Part shown: one piece after another, positions 1 to 9,969 of the stretch
Layout of the letters: each line of letters starts with the position of its first letter
Position numbering within the stretch: position 1 is the first letter of the stretch
Origin: Pseudarthrobacter sp. GA104
GTDB lineage: Bacteria > Actinomycetota > Actinomycetes > Actinomycetales > Micrococcaceae
Direction: 5' to 3'
Assembly (NCBI RefSeq): GCF_009741265.1
Contig: NZ_WOWL01000001.1
Span: forward strand, 1,798,001 to 1,862,000
Length of the DNA stretch: 64,000 nt
Notes under the pieces: generated by a model
The model's database searches: none
Told to the model about the DNA's origin: nothing
The model's input: the letters and a program-made list of their open reading frames with translations, nothing else
Translations under genes and position numbers: made by a program

Positions 1-1
1 G

Positions 2-547
2 GACCGGAAGAGCGTCGAGGAACTCACCGCCCAGGGCGACACCCGCTGGATCAACCGCGGGGCCCACGACATCATGGGCACCAGCCCGGACGCGGAAGTG
101 TCCTCCTCGGGCATGCCCCGGGCGCGCAGCCTTTACGGCCCCCTTCCCGAGCAGCTGAAGAACCCGGACTCCTACGCCAGCAGGCTCCAGCGGATCCTCG
201 CTGTGCGCGAAGAAAACGGCATAGCCACAGGGGCCCTGCTCGATGTTCCGGACGTTTCCAACCGCGGCCTGCTGGTGATGGTCATCCGGCTGGAAAGCGG
301 CGCCCTGGGGGTCACCGTGCTGAACTTCTCGGACCAGGATATTGCCGGCAGCATCCAGTCCAGCCACCTGGTGCCGGGGGCCGCTGTCCACGACCTCTTC
401 AGCGGCGACGCTGTTGGCCAGGTGGATGACCTGTGCAGTTTCTTCCTCGAACTGCCCGCCTTCCAGGGAACCGTCCTGCAGCTGACAGAGCAGGAGGCAG
501 CCCCTGAGCAGGCTGAAGGTGCACAGCCCGGAAAGGACCTGCCGTAG
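2..547 (+). CDS. treS: Trehalose synthase / maltose glucosyltransferase, C-terminal part (5' end outside window)
   Basis: The reading frame is open from base 2 and ends at TAG 545-547, so only about 181 C-terminal residues are visible. They run from the end of the catalytic barrel (GTSPDAEVSSSG, RSLYGPLPEQL) into a beta-rich C-terminal domain, which resembles actinobacterial TreS-type GH13 enzymes that interconvert maltose and trehalose. The catalytic residues lie upstream of the window and cannot be checked. The last 20 or so residues are Glu/Ala/Gln-rich and look disordered. Another GH13 glucosyltransferase is the main alternative. Confidence 0.7.
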   Translation, partial: DRKSVEELTAQGDTRWINRGAHDIMGTSPDAEVSSSGMPRARSLYGPLPEQLKNPDSYASRLQRILAVREENGIATGALLDVPDVSNRGLLVMVIRLESGALGVTVLNFSDQDIAGSIQSSHLVPGAAVHDLFSGDAVGQVDDLCSFFLELPAFQGTVLQLTEQEAAPEQAEGAQPGKDLP

Positions 548-638
548 CAGACTGATCGTCGCCGTTCGGGAATCGTCTTGAGTTCCGCGCCGTTAACTGA
601 ATGTGCGGAAAGTTCCGCTCATTCGAACGAGGGATTGA

Positions 639-1097
639 ATGACCGCGAAGTTTGTATCAGTGGAAGACGACGCCGGGAAGGTCACCCGGTACGTCCGGCA
701 TGCCAACGGCGGCGGGCTTGTTGGGCCCGGCGCCGTTGTGGCCGAGAGCGCCCGGATTGGCGCCATGACGTACGTGGAGGGCGGCGCCCGGGTCGGGCCG
801 GGGTGCCGGATCGGACACGGCAGCTGGATTGACCGCGACGCGACAGTGGGCGAGCGGACGGTGATCGGCGACGGTGTGCGCATTGGCCGCGGCGCCGTCG
901 TGGGTAACCGGGTGCACATCGGGAGCCATTCCCGGATCGGCTCCGGCGTGACGATTGAGCACGGCGCCCGTCTGGAAGCGGACGCAACGGTGCCCGACGG
1001 CGGACAGGTCCTGTCCGGGCCCCATGGAAAACGACACCGCCCAGTTCCCGGGAAGAGCCGGACGCACGCCAAGGGCAGGGGCCGGGTGGCCGCCTGA
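639..1097 (+). CDS. Hexapeptide-repeat (left-handed beta-helix) protein
   Basis: The 152-residue protein carries at least ten imperfect hexads of the [LIV]-G-x4 type between residues 28 and 115 (for example VGPGAVV, IGAMTYV, IGDGVRI, IGRGAVV, IGSHSRI). This pattern folds into a left-handed parallel beta-helix, as in LpxA-like acyltransferases and gamma-carbonic anhydrases. No full acyltransferase domain or carbonic-anhydrase metal triad is evident, so the substrate is unknown. The C-terminus is short and basic (KRHRP, KSRTHAKGRGR). It starts 91 bp after treS and converges with the nickel permease, leaving 37 bp between the two stop codons. It may be a structural or scaffold hexapeptide protein rather than an enzyme. 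Confidence 0.75.
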   Translation: MTAKFVSVEDDAGKVTRYVRHANGGGLVGPGAVVAESARIGAMTYVEGGARVGPGCRIGHGSWIDRDATVGERTVIGDGVRIGRGAVVGNRVHIGSHSRIGSGVTIEHGARLEADATVPDGGQVLSGPHGKRHRPVPGKSRTHAKGRGRVAA

Positions 1098-1134
1098 GCC
1101 GCCCTGCCGCACGGGCCGTCGCGCCGGCACCCGC

Positions 1135-2220
1135 CTAGGGTCCGGGGGCGGGCCGGCCCTGCGTCCGCTTTGCCTGCGTCGGTGCTTTCAGGGCCGCTGC
1201 TGCCCAGACGGCCAGCAGCAGGGCCACCAGCAGCAGGCCGGCGTCGCCCAGGTCAACGGATCCCAGCCACACAGTCAAGGGGTCCTCCAGCGCGAAGGCT
1301 GTGTTGGCGAAGCCGCCCAGGGTGATGACCGCGACAAACAGGGCGGAGACCGCCGAGATTCCGGTGACGAGCGCGTTGAAGCCGAGCTTCCGCTGTGGGT
1401 GGTCCAGCGCGGAGCGGTACATCCGCATCATGGCCATCCCGTTGAGGGAGTCGCACAGGGTCATGGCGGCGGTGAACGCGAGGGGCAGCGCCAGCAAGGC
1501 GAACGCGGGCACCCCGGCCAGCGACGCCGCCGTCGTGATCATCAGCAGTCCGACGGTGGTGGCGGTGTCAAAGCCCAACCCGAACAGGAAGCCGATGACA
1601 TAGATGTTCCGCGGCCGCCGCACCCTGGCCAGCGGCCGCGCCAGGAGGCGGGCAACCAGTCCCAGCGGCGCGAGGTCCTGCGGATTGATCGCGGCCCCGG
1701 TCCGTGCCCGGCGATAGGCGCGGGCCGAGCGGGCAAACGCCGAACCGTTGAACAGGCCCATGGCCAGCAGGAACAGTCCTGACACGCCGCTGCCCACCAG
1801 CCCGAGCACCAGGTTGCCGGCGGACCCTTCCTGCATGAACTCCCCCACCACCGCGGCGCCCGCGATCACCAGCACGCCGGCCAGCGTCACCACGGAGCTG
1901 TGGCCGAGGCTGAACGCGAACCCGACACTCACCGGGTCCTGCCGCTGCGCCACGAATTTGCGGGTGGAGTTGTCGATGGCCGCGAGGTGGTCCCAGTCGT
2001 AGCTGTGCTTCACGCCGGAGAGGTAGGCGGTCAGGACCAGCCCCCACGTGAGTGCCTGCGCCCCGGTTCCGCCCGCCTTGCCTGCGTTCCCGGCGAGCAG
2101 GAGCACGACGGCGGCTGCATGCAGCGCGGCCACGGCACCGAACATCCACAGCAGGCGGGTCCGCAGCGGCAGCGCTTCCCGCTCCCGGTACAGCGTGGTG
2201 ATGTTGCCAAGGGCCGTCAT
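1135..2220 (-). CDS. nixA: Nickel/cobalt permease, HoxN/HupN/NixA family
   Basis: This 361-residue polytopic membrane protein takes up Ni2+ (or Co2+), the metal required by urease. The diagnostic HX4DH motif is at residues 72-78 (H-SYDW-D-H), and GLGFDTATT is the conserved second signature. Hydrophobic segments occupy most of the chain. The chosen ATG at 2220 overlaps the ureD TGA by one base (TGATG), which is typical of translational coupling. An ATG 13 codons upstream would lie inside ureD and is less likely. As the last gene of the urease operon it is a dedicated metal supplier. Ni versus Co specificity is inferred from context. Confidence 0.92.
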   Translation of the reverse strand: MTALGNITTLYREREALPLRTRLLWMFGAVAALHAAAVVLLLAGNAGKAGGTGAQALTWGLVLTAYLSGVKHSYDWDHLAAIDNSTRKFVAQRQDPVSVGFAFSLGHSSVVTLAGVLVIAGAAVVGEFMQEGSAGNLVLGLVGSGVSGLFLLAMGLFNGSAFARSARAYRRARTGAAINPQDLAPLGLVARLLARPLARVRRPRNIYVIGFLFGLGFDTATTVGLLMITTAASLAGVPAFALLALPLAFTAAMTLCDSLNGMAMMRMYRSALDHPQRKLGFNALVTGISAVSALFVAVITLGGFANTAFALEDPLTVWLGSVDLGDAGLLLVALLLAVWAAAALKAPTQAKRTQGRPAPGP

Positions 2221-3077
2221 CAGTGTTTCCTCAGCTCCAGTGGTCCCTGCCCGTGCCACCGCTCCCGGAGGAGCGCGATGCAGGCCCCAAGGAGGCGGTT
2301 CAGTTCCCCGGTACTGTTCGACAACGAGCGCAGGACCAGGCCCGTGGTTCCGGCGATTGTGCGGGTGAGGGAGATGCCGGTCAGGGCATCAGTGTTGGAT
2401 GTGGTGCCGTGCAGCTCATCTGCGAGCGCCTGGTCCACGCGGGGGTCCACCACGATGAGCGACCCGAGGTGGCTGAAGCCTTCCATGAAGCCAAGCCCTG
2501 TGACATCCCCCGACGGTGGCCGGATGAGCAGGTTGTCCAGCGCCAGCAACTGGGTGGCGCCTTCAGTTTCAACGTGGATTTCGTTCCGCAGCCGCACTTC
2601 CTCGTACCGGAAGGCTGCACCGTCCGGAGACCAGCCCGGCGTCACCACCTCGGCCATGACAAGGCACGACGACGGCCGAACAGTAATGTGCGTCCGTTGC
2701 CGGTAGCTGGCCTCCCGGTAGGCAATGAGCTGGTCCGGGACCAGTTCCAGCCGGGCCCCCTCCCCCAGCCGGACAGCCATCCGCTGCTCGGCAAAGGACC
2801 CGGGAGTCCGGTAGACCTTGGTGGCGGACTGCGTGGTCAGCAACAGGTCAGCACCCTCACAGACCTCGACATCAAGCACAAAGAGATCCGCCCCAAGATA
2901 CGCCCCGCCAGGGTTGACGACGACATAACAAACCTGCCCGGAGTCATCGAGGTAGTGCGGCCGAAGTACCCGTAAGGCGCCCTCGTGGAACTGGCGCGCG
3001 GCAACCGACCGGCCGCCCCGCAGACTGACGCCCAACTCAAGTCGGCCCATCGGTGACCCGACCGCCGTCGTGCTCAT
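2220..3077 (-). CDS. ureD: Urease accessory protein UreD (UreH)
   Basis: This 285-residue UreD-family protein acts as the scaffold that docks on apo-urease and guides the UreF-UreG complex during nickel insertion. Family features visible are the N-terminal beta-rich region with [13 protein letters not shown], the [10 protein letters not shown] segment, [12 protein letters not shown] around residue 85, and the [15 protein letters not shown] stretch. Length is normal for the family. The start codon overlaps the ureG stop by four bases (ATGA) and the stop overlaps the nixA start, so it is embedded in the operon. Confidence 0.95.
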   Translation of the reverse strand: MSTTAVGSPMGRLELGVSLRGGRSVAARQFHEGALRVLRPHYLDDSGQVCYVVVNPGGAYLGADLFVLDVEVCEGADLLLTTQSATKVYRTPGSFAEQRMAVRLGEGARLELVPDQLIAYREASYRQRTHITVRPSSCLVMAEVVTPGWSPDGAAFRYEEVRLRNEIHVETEGATQLLALDNLLIRPPSGDVTGLGFMEGFSHLGSLIVVDPRVDQALADELHGTTSNTDALTGISLTRTIAGTTGLVLRSLSNSTGELNRLLGACIALLRERWHGQGPLELRKH

Positions 3078-3691
3078 TGCGCCAGGTCAAGCATCAGGAC
3101 GTCGTGCCGGATCCAATCTATGACCTTGTCGAGCCCTTCGTCGGTCTTGAGGTTGGTGAAGCAGAACGGCTTGGCCCCGCGGAACTCTTTGGAATCCCGC
3201 TCCATGACGGCGAGGTCCGCCCCAACGTGCGGCGCGAGGTCGGTTTTGTTGATGATGAAGAGATCCGATTTGATCATCCCCTGGCCTGCCTTGCGGGGGA
3301 TCTTCTCGCCCTGGGCCACGTCGATGATGTAAATGGAGAAGTCGACGAGTTCCGGGCTGAAGGTGGCCGAGAGGTTGTCGCCGCCGGATTCGACGAAGAT
3401 GACCTGCAGGTCGGGGTGCCGGGCTTTGAGTTCCTCGATGGCGGCGGTGTTCATGGAGGTGTCTTCGCGGATGGCGGTGTGCGGGCAGCCGCCGGTTTCG
3501 ACGCCGATGATGCGGTCCACGGGGAGGATGCCGTTGGCGGCGAGGATCTTGGCGTCCTCGATGGTGTAGATGTCGTTGGTGATGGCGGCCATGGAGACTT
3601 CCCCGCTCATGTGCCGGGTGAGCCGCTCCACGAGCTGCGTCTTGCCCGCCCCGACGGGTCCGCCGATGCCGATCTTGATGGGTTCAGCCAT
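3074..3691 (-). CDS. ureG: Urease accessory GTPase UreG
   Basis: This 205-residue SIMIBI-class GTPase supplies energy and nickel for assembly of the urease active site. The P-loop GPVGAGKT is at residues 11-18. The Switch-II ESGG ([17 protein letters not shown]) and the base-specificity motif NKTDLAPH are intact, and the CPH nickel-binding motif is present in [15 protein letters not shown]. The ATG at 3691 is preceded by a strong GGAGGA ribosome site; an ATG 13 codons upstream would include the ribosome site in the coding region and was rejected. It lies about 40 bp after ureF and overlaps ureD by 4 bp. Confidence 0.97.
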   Translation of the reverse strand: MAEPIKIGIGGPVGAGKTQLVERLTRHMSGEVSMAAITNDIYTIEDAKILAANGILPVDRIIGVETGGCPHTAIREDTSMNTAAIEELKARHPDLQVIFVESGGDNLSATFSPELVDFSIYIIDVAQGEKIPRKAGQGMIKSDLFIINKTDLAPHVGADLAVMERDSKEFRGAKPFCFTNLKTDEGLDKVIDWIRHDVLMLDLAQ

Positions 3692-3732
3692 GGTTCCTCC
3701 TGAATTTGAAAGCGCAGTACCTAAAGGCACGG

Positions 3733-4542
3733 TTAGCTCATGAACATCCGGGCACGTTGGCGTTCGTGCCGCATTTGCGAAATTTCCAGTCCGGGACTCA
3801 CTGCCCCGAAGTCGTCGGGCGTGAGGTGCGGGATGCGTTCGACGGCGGCAGCAACGTCGTCGGCCGCCTTCCGAAGCAGCCGCTGGCCTGCGTTCTGGCC
3901 CAGCGGGATGGCGCGGACGGCGTTTTGCGTCAGGGACGTGACCGTGGCGAAAAGGTGGGCGGCGAGCGCCTCGTGCAGGGGCACGCCGAGTGATCGGGCC
4001 ACGACGGCGAACGCCAGCGGCTGGTGCCCGGCGGCCCGCCCGGTGGTCACCAGGTCCCGGTACAGTTCCAGCTCCGCCGAGGGAAAGACCTCCGCCCCGA
4101 TCTCCAGCAACCGGGTCCCCATCTTGACGGAAGCCTCCCGAACCTGCCGCGGCAAAAGACAGGCGGAAAGCAGGGCATCAAGCTCAAGAACATCAACCCC
4201 CTCATAGAGGAACCGGACAGCCAACCCATCCGAGTACGTCAACTGCTGCCCGATAAAGGCACCGAGCCACACCGCAAAAGACCCCTCATCAAGCACGAGC
4301 TCCCGCTCGATGTACCCCTCGAAACCAAGAGAGTGAGCAAACGCCCCGGTAGGCAAAGCGGAGTCAACAAGCTGCTGCAAGGCAAGCTGGTAACTGCCGA
4401 CTCTGGCGGTGGCGGGTGAAGGGGGCTGCGGCGTGGTGGGCCGCGCGGGGGGCCCACTGGCGCGAGGGACCCGGCCCGAGCTTGCGAGGGTTGGGAGCGC
4501 CAGGGGACGGGCACAGCCCCCTTCACCCGCCGCCGTACCCAA
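3733..4542 (-). CDS. ureF: Urease accessory protein UreF (start uncertain)
   Basis: The all-alpha UreF core is recognisable: [34 protein letters not shown] helices and a C-terminal end with [14 protein letters not shown]. UreF is the co-chaperone that stimulates or gates UreG on UreD. There is no ATG between ureE and the conserved core. The listed TTG at 4542 gives 269 residues with a Pro/Ala-rich 50-residue extension absent from normal UreF. A TTG at 4380 would give about 216 residues, closer to the family but trimming the first conserved helix. Neither has a clear ribosome site. The extension is encoded by a palindromic element (4411-4531). Confidence 0.85.
   Translation of the reverse strand: MGTAAGEGGCARPLALPTLASSGRVPRASGPPARPTTPQPPSPATARVGSYQLALQQLVDSALPTGAFAHSLGFEGYIERELVLDEGSFAVWLGAFIGQQLTYSDGLAVRFLYEGVDVLELDALLSACLLPRQVREASVKMGTRLLEIGAEVFPSAELELYRDLVTTGRAAGHQPLAFAVVARSLGVPLHEALAAHLFATVTSLTQNAVRAIPLGQNAGQRLLRKAADDVAAAVERIPHLTPDDFGAVSPGLEISQMRHERQRARMFMS
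4411..4531. repeat. 121-bp element with perfect 18-bp terminal inverted repeats inside the ureE-ureF junction
   Basis: The left arm 4411-4428 (GGCGGGTGAAGGGGGCTG) is the exact reverse complement of the right arm 4514-4531, with 85 bp of very G+C-rich DNA between. It encodes only low-complexity Pro/Ala/Arg sequence at the UreF N-terminus. It looks like a small palindromic or MITE-like insertion that stays open in the ureF frame. No target-site duplication is obvious. It could also form a very long hairpin modulating ureF expression. Confidence 0.6.
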
Positions 4543-4555
4543 GGTGACGCTGGAA

Positions 4556-5035
4556 CTAGTGCGAGTGTTCAGCATGGCGGAAAGGCACAGGCATGACGCG
4601 TTCCTGGCGGGTAAAGGGCGCACCCACGTGGCGGAGGTAGTCCTCGACGGTGTGGTCGTAGGCGCACACCATGACGTCGGCCCCGTACTCCGAGGCAGCA
4701 TCAAAGAACTGTGCCTGCAGGTGCCGGTTGCCCAGGGAGTGGGCTACGACGCCCATTTCGGAGATGGTCCGCGGGGCGATGACCAGGACGTCGGTGGGCA
4801 GGACGGACACCACGATCATGTTGGACCCTTCGACGTGCAGGATGTCGCCGTCGCGCAGGTCGCCGGAGCCGGACGGCAGCCGGATGCCGATCTCCTTGCC
4901 GTGGTCCGTCGTCGCGCGCTGGATCCGTTTGACCAGCTGGGCGCTGGGGAGGACCACTTTTTCCTGGTGCACGCCCGCGTAGGTGTGCGGGTCCGGCAGT
5001 TCGTGCAGGTTGCCGAGGACTTTGTCGATGATCAC
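4556..5035 (-). CDS. ureE: Urease accessory metallochaperone UreE
   Basis: This 159-residue UreE delivers nickel to the UreG-UreF-UreD-urease complex. The N-terminal peptide-binding domain is followed by the metal-binding domain, whose conserved histidine is in the SLGNRHLQAQF segment at about residue 103. The C-terminus is only weakly His-rich (FRHAEHSH), so this is a short-tailed UreE rather than a poly-His type. The ATG at 5035 is preceded by GGAGA and lies 25 bp downstream of the ureC stop. Confidence 0.95.
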   Translation of the reverse strand: MIIDKVLGNLHELPDPHTYAGVHQEKVVLPSAQLVKRIQRATTDHGKEIGIRLPSGSGDLRDGDILHVEGSNMIVVSVLPTDVLVIAPRTISEMGVVAHSLGNRHLQAQFFDAASEYGADVMVCAYDHTVEDYLRHVGAPFTRQERVMPVPFRHAEHSH

Positions 5036-5060
5036 TGGGTCTCCGTGGGCTTGGATGAAA

Positions 5061-6799
<1,739 letters not shown>

Positions 6800-6803
<4 letters not shown>

Positions 6804-7138
6804 TGGACGTCCCCTTCCGGGCGGGTGCCGCCGTCGAGCTTTCCGTTGACAGCGTTGCTGAGCCCGAACACCTCGCGGCGCCCGGCCAGTTCGATCAGCC
6901 GCACGCTCCGGGAGTCCCCCGGTTCAAAGCGCGCTGCGGTGCCTGCGGGAATGTCCAGGCGCCGGCCGTAGGCGGCCTCCCGGTCGAAGGACAAGGCAGC
7001 ATTGGCCTCGGCAAAGTGGAAGTGCGAGCCCACCTGGACGGGCCTGTCGCCGGTGTTGGTCACGGCGACCTCGATCGCCGTCCGCCCGGCGTTTGCCGTC
7101 ACGGGCTCCGGGCGGAGGACGTATTCTCCTGGGATCAT
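6800..7138 (-). CDS. ureB: Urease beta subunit UreB
   Basis: This 112-residue structural subunit matches the UreB family (MIPGEY start, [50 protein letters not shown]). It forms the (alpha-beta-gamma)3 urease with separate UreA and UreB chains, the usual bacterial arrangement outside Helicobacter. The stop codon overlaps the ureC GTG, and it begins 11 bp after ureA. Confidence 0.98.
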
Positions 7139-7149
7139 GGCCTGCCCCT

Positions 7150-7452
<303 letters not shown>

Positions 7453-7506
7453 GAGGGTCCCTTCGGCAGCCAGCGGACGGCGTGGGACCTACAGTAGGCG
7501 GCGGAC

Positions 7507-7533
7507 GTTTCGGCTACGTTTCGGCTTTGTTAT
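7507..7533 (-). promoter_or_regulatory. Candidate GlnR box of the urease operon
   Basis: Read on the minus strand the site is ATAAC-n6-GAAAC-n6-GAAAC, with both spacers exactly six bases. Actinobacterial GlnR binds (G/T)TnAC-n6-GAAAC half-site pairs, and urease operons are known GlnR targets in the phylum. A possible -10 (TACTGT, about 7489-7494) lies just downstream, placing the box in the upstream promoter region. No footprint data; this is assignment by pattern. Confidence 0.6.
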
Positions 7534-7575
7534 GGGCGGCTCTCCAGTCCAGGCAAGACACCGGCGGCAGGTGGC

Positions 7576-8127
7576 TCACGTGGTGAGCCGGGCCAGGATC
7601 TCCTCGGTGGACTGGACGGGCTGGCGGTAGCTGGCGGAGAGGATGCGCAGCATGTCCGCGGCGTCCTGGCTGTCCTCGGAGGCCATCGCGTCCTTGGCAT
7701 AGGTGACCCGGATGTTGTGGGCGAAGGCGTCGGCGCCGGTCTGGGCTATGCAGTTGTGGGTGGAGACTCCGGCGAGGACCACCTCGTCCGCGCCCCAGTT
7801 GCGCAGCCGGGACAGGAGGTTGGTGCCCACGAAGGCGCTGTCCCGGGTTTTGTTCAGCTGGGGCAGGCCGTCGAGGGCGAGCCCCGGCACTGCCTGGGCC
7901 TGCCCGGTGCCGCGGAAAACGAAGCCCTGGTCGTCGTCGAGCATGTTCAGCGTCCAGGTTGACTTGTCCAGCTCGTGCTCCGTCCCCACCATCAGGGCCT
8001 TGTGGCCGCTCGCCTTGAAGGCCTCCAGCAGCCGGTTGCAGGAGGCCACCAACTGTTCCTGGTGCGCGGCAAGTTCGGGCGCCTCGAAGTAGGCGTTCTG
8101 CATGTCGATGACAAGAAGTGCGATCAT
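7576..8127 (-). CDS. Isochorismatase-like cysteine hydrolase
   Basis: This 183-residue protein of the isochorismatase/nicotinamidase fold has the catalytic triad residues in order: Asp in LLVIDMQNAYF (about residue 8), Lys in NKTRDSAF, and Cys in GVSTHNCIAQTGADA with the cis-peptide region before it. Such enzymes hydrolyse amides, ureido compounds or isochorismate. The substrate cannot be told from sequence. The ATG at 8127 is the conserved family start (MIALLVIDMQ); upstream sequence in frame is low-complexity. It lies between urease and a LacI regulator, and no operon link is proven. Confidence 0.88.
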   Translation of the reverse strand: MIALLVIDMQNAYFEAPELAAHQEQLVASCNRLLEAFKASGHKALMVGTEHELDKSTWTLNMLDDDQGFVFRGTGQAQAVPGLALDGLPQLNKTRDSAFVGTNLLSRLRNWGADEVVLAGVSTHNCIAQTGADAFAHNIRVTYAKDAMASEDSQDAADMLRILSASYRQPVQSTEEILARLTT

Positions 8128-8180
8128 GTCCTGAAACGTACCCCGTGGCTTGCCGGCGAAACCTCGGCAAGGTACAACTC

Positions 8181-9185
8181 CTACGGTGCCGAGTCGCGGA
8201 CTTTCAACTGGAAGCCGGCCTCGACGTGCACACCCTGTTCCTCCGTGGCCAGCCCCTCGATCCTGTCGATGAGCAGGCCGGTGGAGCGTTCCGCAATTTC
8301 CTCCATGCCGGGCGAGACGGTGGTCAGCGAGGGTGCGGCGAACCGGGCCTCGTCGATGTCGTCGAAGCCCGCCACGGCCACCTCCTGCGGAACCCGCACG
8401 CCGCGGATCAGCAGCTCGTGCATGGCTCCCAAGGCGAGGACATCGTTCAGGCCGAAGACGGCGTCGAACTTCACGCCGCTGTCCAGGAGCCCGGCCACGG
8501 CCCCCGCTCCGCCGTCCCGCCGCCACTCGCAGGGCGCGATCAGTGCCGGATCAAACGGGATCCCTGCATGGTCCAGCGCCTTGCGGTAGCCGTTGAGCCG
8601 CAGCCCGGCGCTGCCCGCGGACTCCCCGGGGCGGGCACCAACCACGGCAATCCGACGGCGTCCGCCGGCCAGCAGGTGGGCGGTCAGGGCTGCAGCCGCT
8701 TCCCCGTTCTTCATGGTGACCAGGTCGAACCGGGGATCCAGGATGTGTTCGCCCAGCAGGACCAGGGGCTTCTTGCCGAGGCGGGCGGCGATGCTGTCCG
8801 CGTCAACAACCAAGGGAGTGAACAGCAGCCCGTCGGTGAGCTGGCGGAACGGGCCCTGCAGGGCGTTAAGTTCCACCTCGCCCGCGGCGTCGGACTGTTC
8901 CACCAGGACCCGGTACCCGCGCCGGGACGCCGCTTTCATCAACCTTGACGCCAGTTCGGCATAGTAGGGAGCGGAAAGGTCGGAGAGGACCAGCCCCAGC
9001 ATCCTGGTCTTCCCGGACCGGAGGCTGCGGGCGGTCAGGTTGGCCTCATAGCCCAGCTCCCCGATGGCGTCCAGGACCCGCTGCCTGGTGGCAGGCCGGA
9101 TGAACTCGTAGTCATTGAGCACGTTGGAAACGGTCTTGAGCGACACTCCGGCCGCCCTCGCAACGTCGTTCATGGTGACCGCCAT
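8181..9185 (-). CDS. LacI/GalR-family transcriptional regulator
   Basis: This 334-residue repressor has an N-terminal helix-turn-helix (MNDVARAAGVSLKTVSNVLN, about residues 5-25), the hinge-helix region (ARSLRSGKTRMLGLVLSDL) and a periplasmic-binding-protein-like sensor domain ending FDDIDEARFAAPSLTTVSPGMEE. The ATG at 9185 is spaced about 5 nt from AAGGAG; another ATG sits directly upstream. The ligand is unknown. A LacI-type operator lies upstream of the GH51 arabinofuranosidase gene 2 kb away, which makes pentose or arabinan control a reasonable guess only. Confidence 0.93.
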   Translation of the reverse strand: MAVTMNDVARAAGVSLKTVSNVLNDYEFIRPATRQRVLDAIGELGYEANLTARSLRSGKTRMLGLVLSDLSAPYYAELASRLMKAASRRGYRVLVEQSDAAGEVELNALQGPFRQLTDGLLFTPLVVDADSIAARLGKKPLVLLGEHILDPRFDLVTMKNGEAAAALTAHLLAGGRRRIAVVGARPGESAGSAGLRLNGYRKALDHAGIPFDPALIAPCEWRRDGGAGAVAGLLDSGVKFDAVFGLNDVLALGAMHELLIRGVRVPQEVAVAGFDDIDEARFAAPSLTTVSPGMEEIAERSTGLLIDRIEGLATEEQGVHVEAGFQLKVRDSAP

Positions 9186-9308
9186 CATGGCTCCTTCGTG
9201 TGGTTCCGCCAGTTCCTGCCATACATCGTTGCAGAAGATGGCGTGGGTGCCGCAACCAGCGCTGCAGCGGGCCAACGCTGCGGCCGAAAGCCGCGAGGGA
9301 GCGGCCCG

Positions 9309-9884
9309 TCAGCCCTTTGCTGCCTTGGCAGCGGCCTTCGCGGCCTGCTTGCTGGCCCGCACCTTGGTGAGGGACTCCGAATCCACGATGTCGGCCACAG
9401 AGAGGTACGAGCCCTCCTCGCCGTAGTGCCCGGCAGCTTCCCGCCAGCCCTGCGCCTGCAGCCCGCACTGCTTGCCGAGCAGTGCCAGGAAGATTTTGGC
9501 TTTCTGCTCCCCGAAGCCGGGCAGCGCCCTCAGCCGGCGAAGCACCTCCGCGCCGTCCGGATTGCCCCTGGTCCAAATGGCGGCGGCGTCCCCGTCCCAC
9601 TCATCCTGCACCGTTTCGGCGAGCGCCTGCACGCGTGCGGCCATTGAGCCGGGGAAGCGGTGCACGGCGGGCCGTTCCTTGAACATCTCCACGAAGGCGT
9701 CCGGGTCCTGGGAGGCGATGGCTCCGGGCTCCACGGATCCGATCCTGGCCCTGATTTTCTCCGGACCGGCGAAGGCCGATTCCATGGTCACCTGCTGGTC
9801 CAGCAGCATGCCGGTCAGCAGGGCGAAGGCGTCCTCGCTCAGCAACTTGTCCGCGGCGGGATCCCCTGTGATGTGCAATTCCAT
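9309..9884 (-). CDS. HhH-GPD superfamily base-excision-repair-type protein
   Basis: The 191-residue protein has a helix-hairpin-helix (LRALPGFGEQKAKIFLALLGK, about residues 105-125) and an upstream helical domain (FALLTGMLLDQQVTMESAFAGP) like the small actinobacterial HhH-GPD family related to endonuclease III. The Cys4 iron-sulfur cluster of EndoIII/MutY is absent, and the expected catalytic Lys/Asp pattern is not convincing. DNA-glycosylase activity is therefore unproven. A Lys/Ala-rich tail (KQAAKAAAKAAKG) ends the protein. The ATG at 9884 is 9 nt from GGGAGG; the ATG at 9893 abuts that site and is less likely. Confidence 0.85.
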   Translation of the reverse strand: MELHITGDPAADKLLSEDAFALLTGMLLDQQVTMESAFAGPEKIRARIGSVEPGAIASQDPDAFVEMFKERPAVHRFPGSMAARVQALAETVQDEWDGDAAAIWTRGNPDGAEVLRRLRALPGFGEQKAKIFLALLGKQCGLQAQGWREAAGHYGEEGSYLSVADIVDSESLTKVRASKQAAKAAAKAAKG

Positions 9885-9969
9885 GCGGTCCATCCTCCCA
9901 CCCGCGGGCCGCCGCCGTCATGCCGCCCTGCCCCGCCCCGGCCGGGCCGGGCCGGAGTCTGGCGGGAGG

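Noticed and set aside
7486..7496. 11-bp palindrome CCTACAGTAGG upstream of ureA
   Set aside because: It overlaps the likely -10 region and short palindromes of this size are expected by chance.
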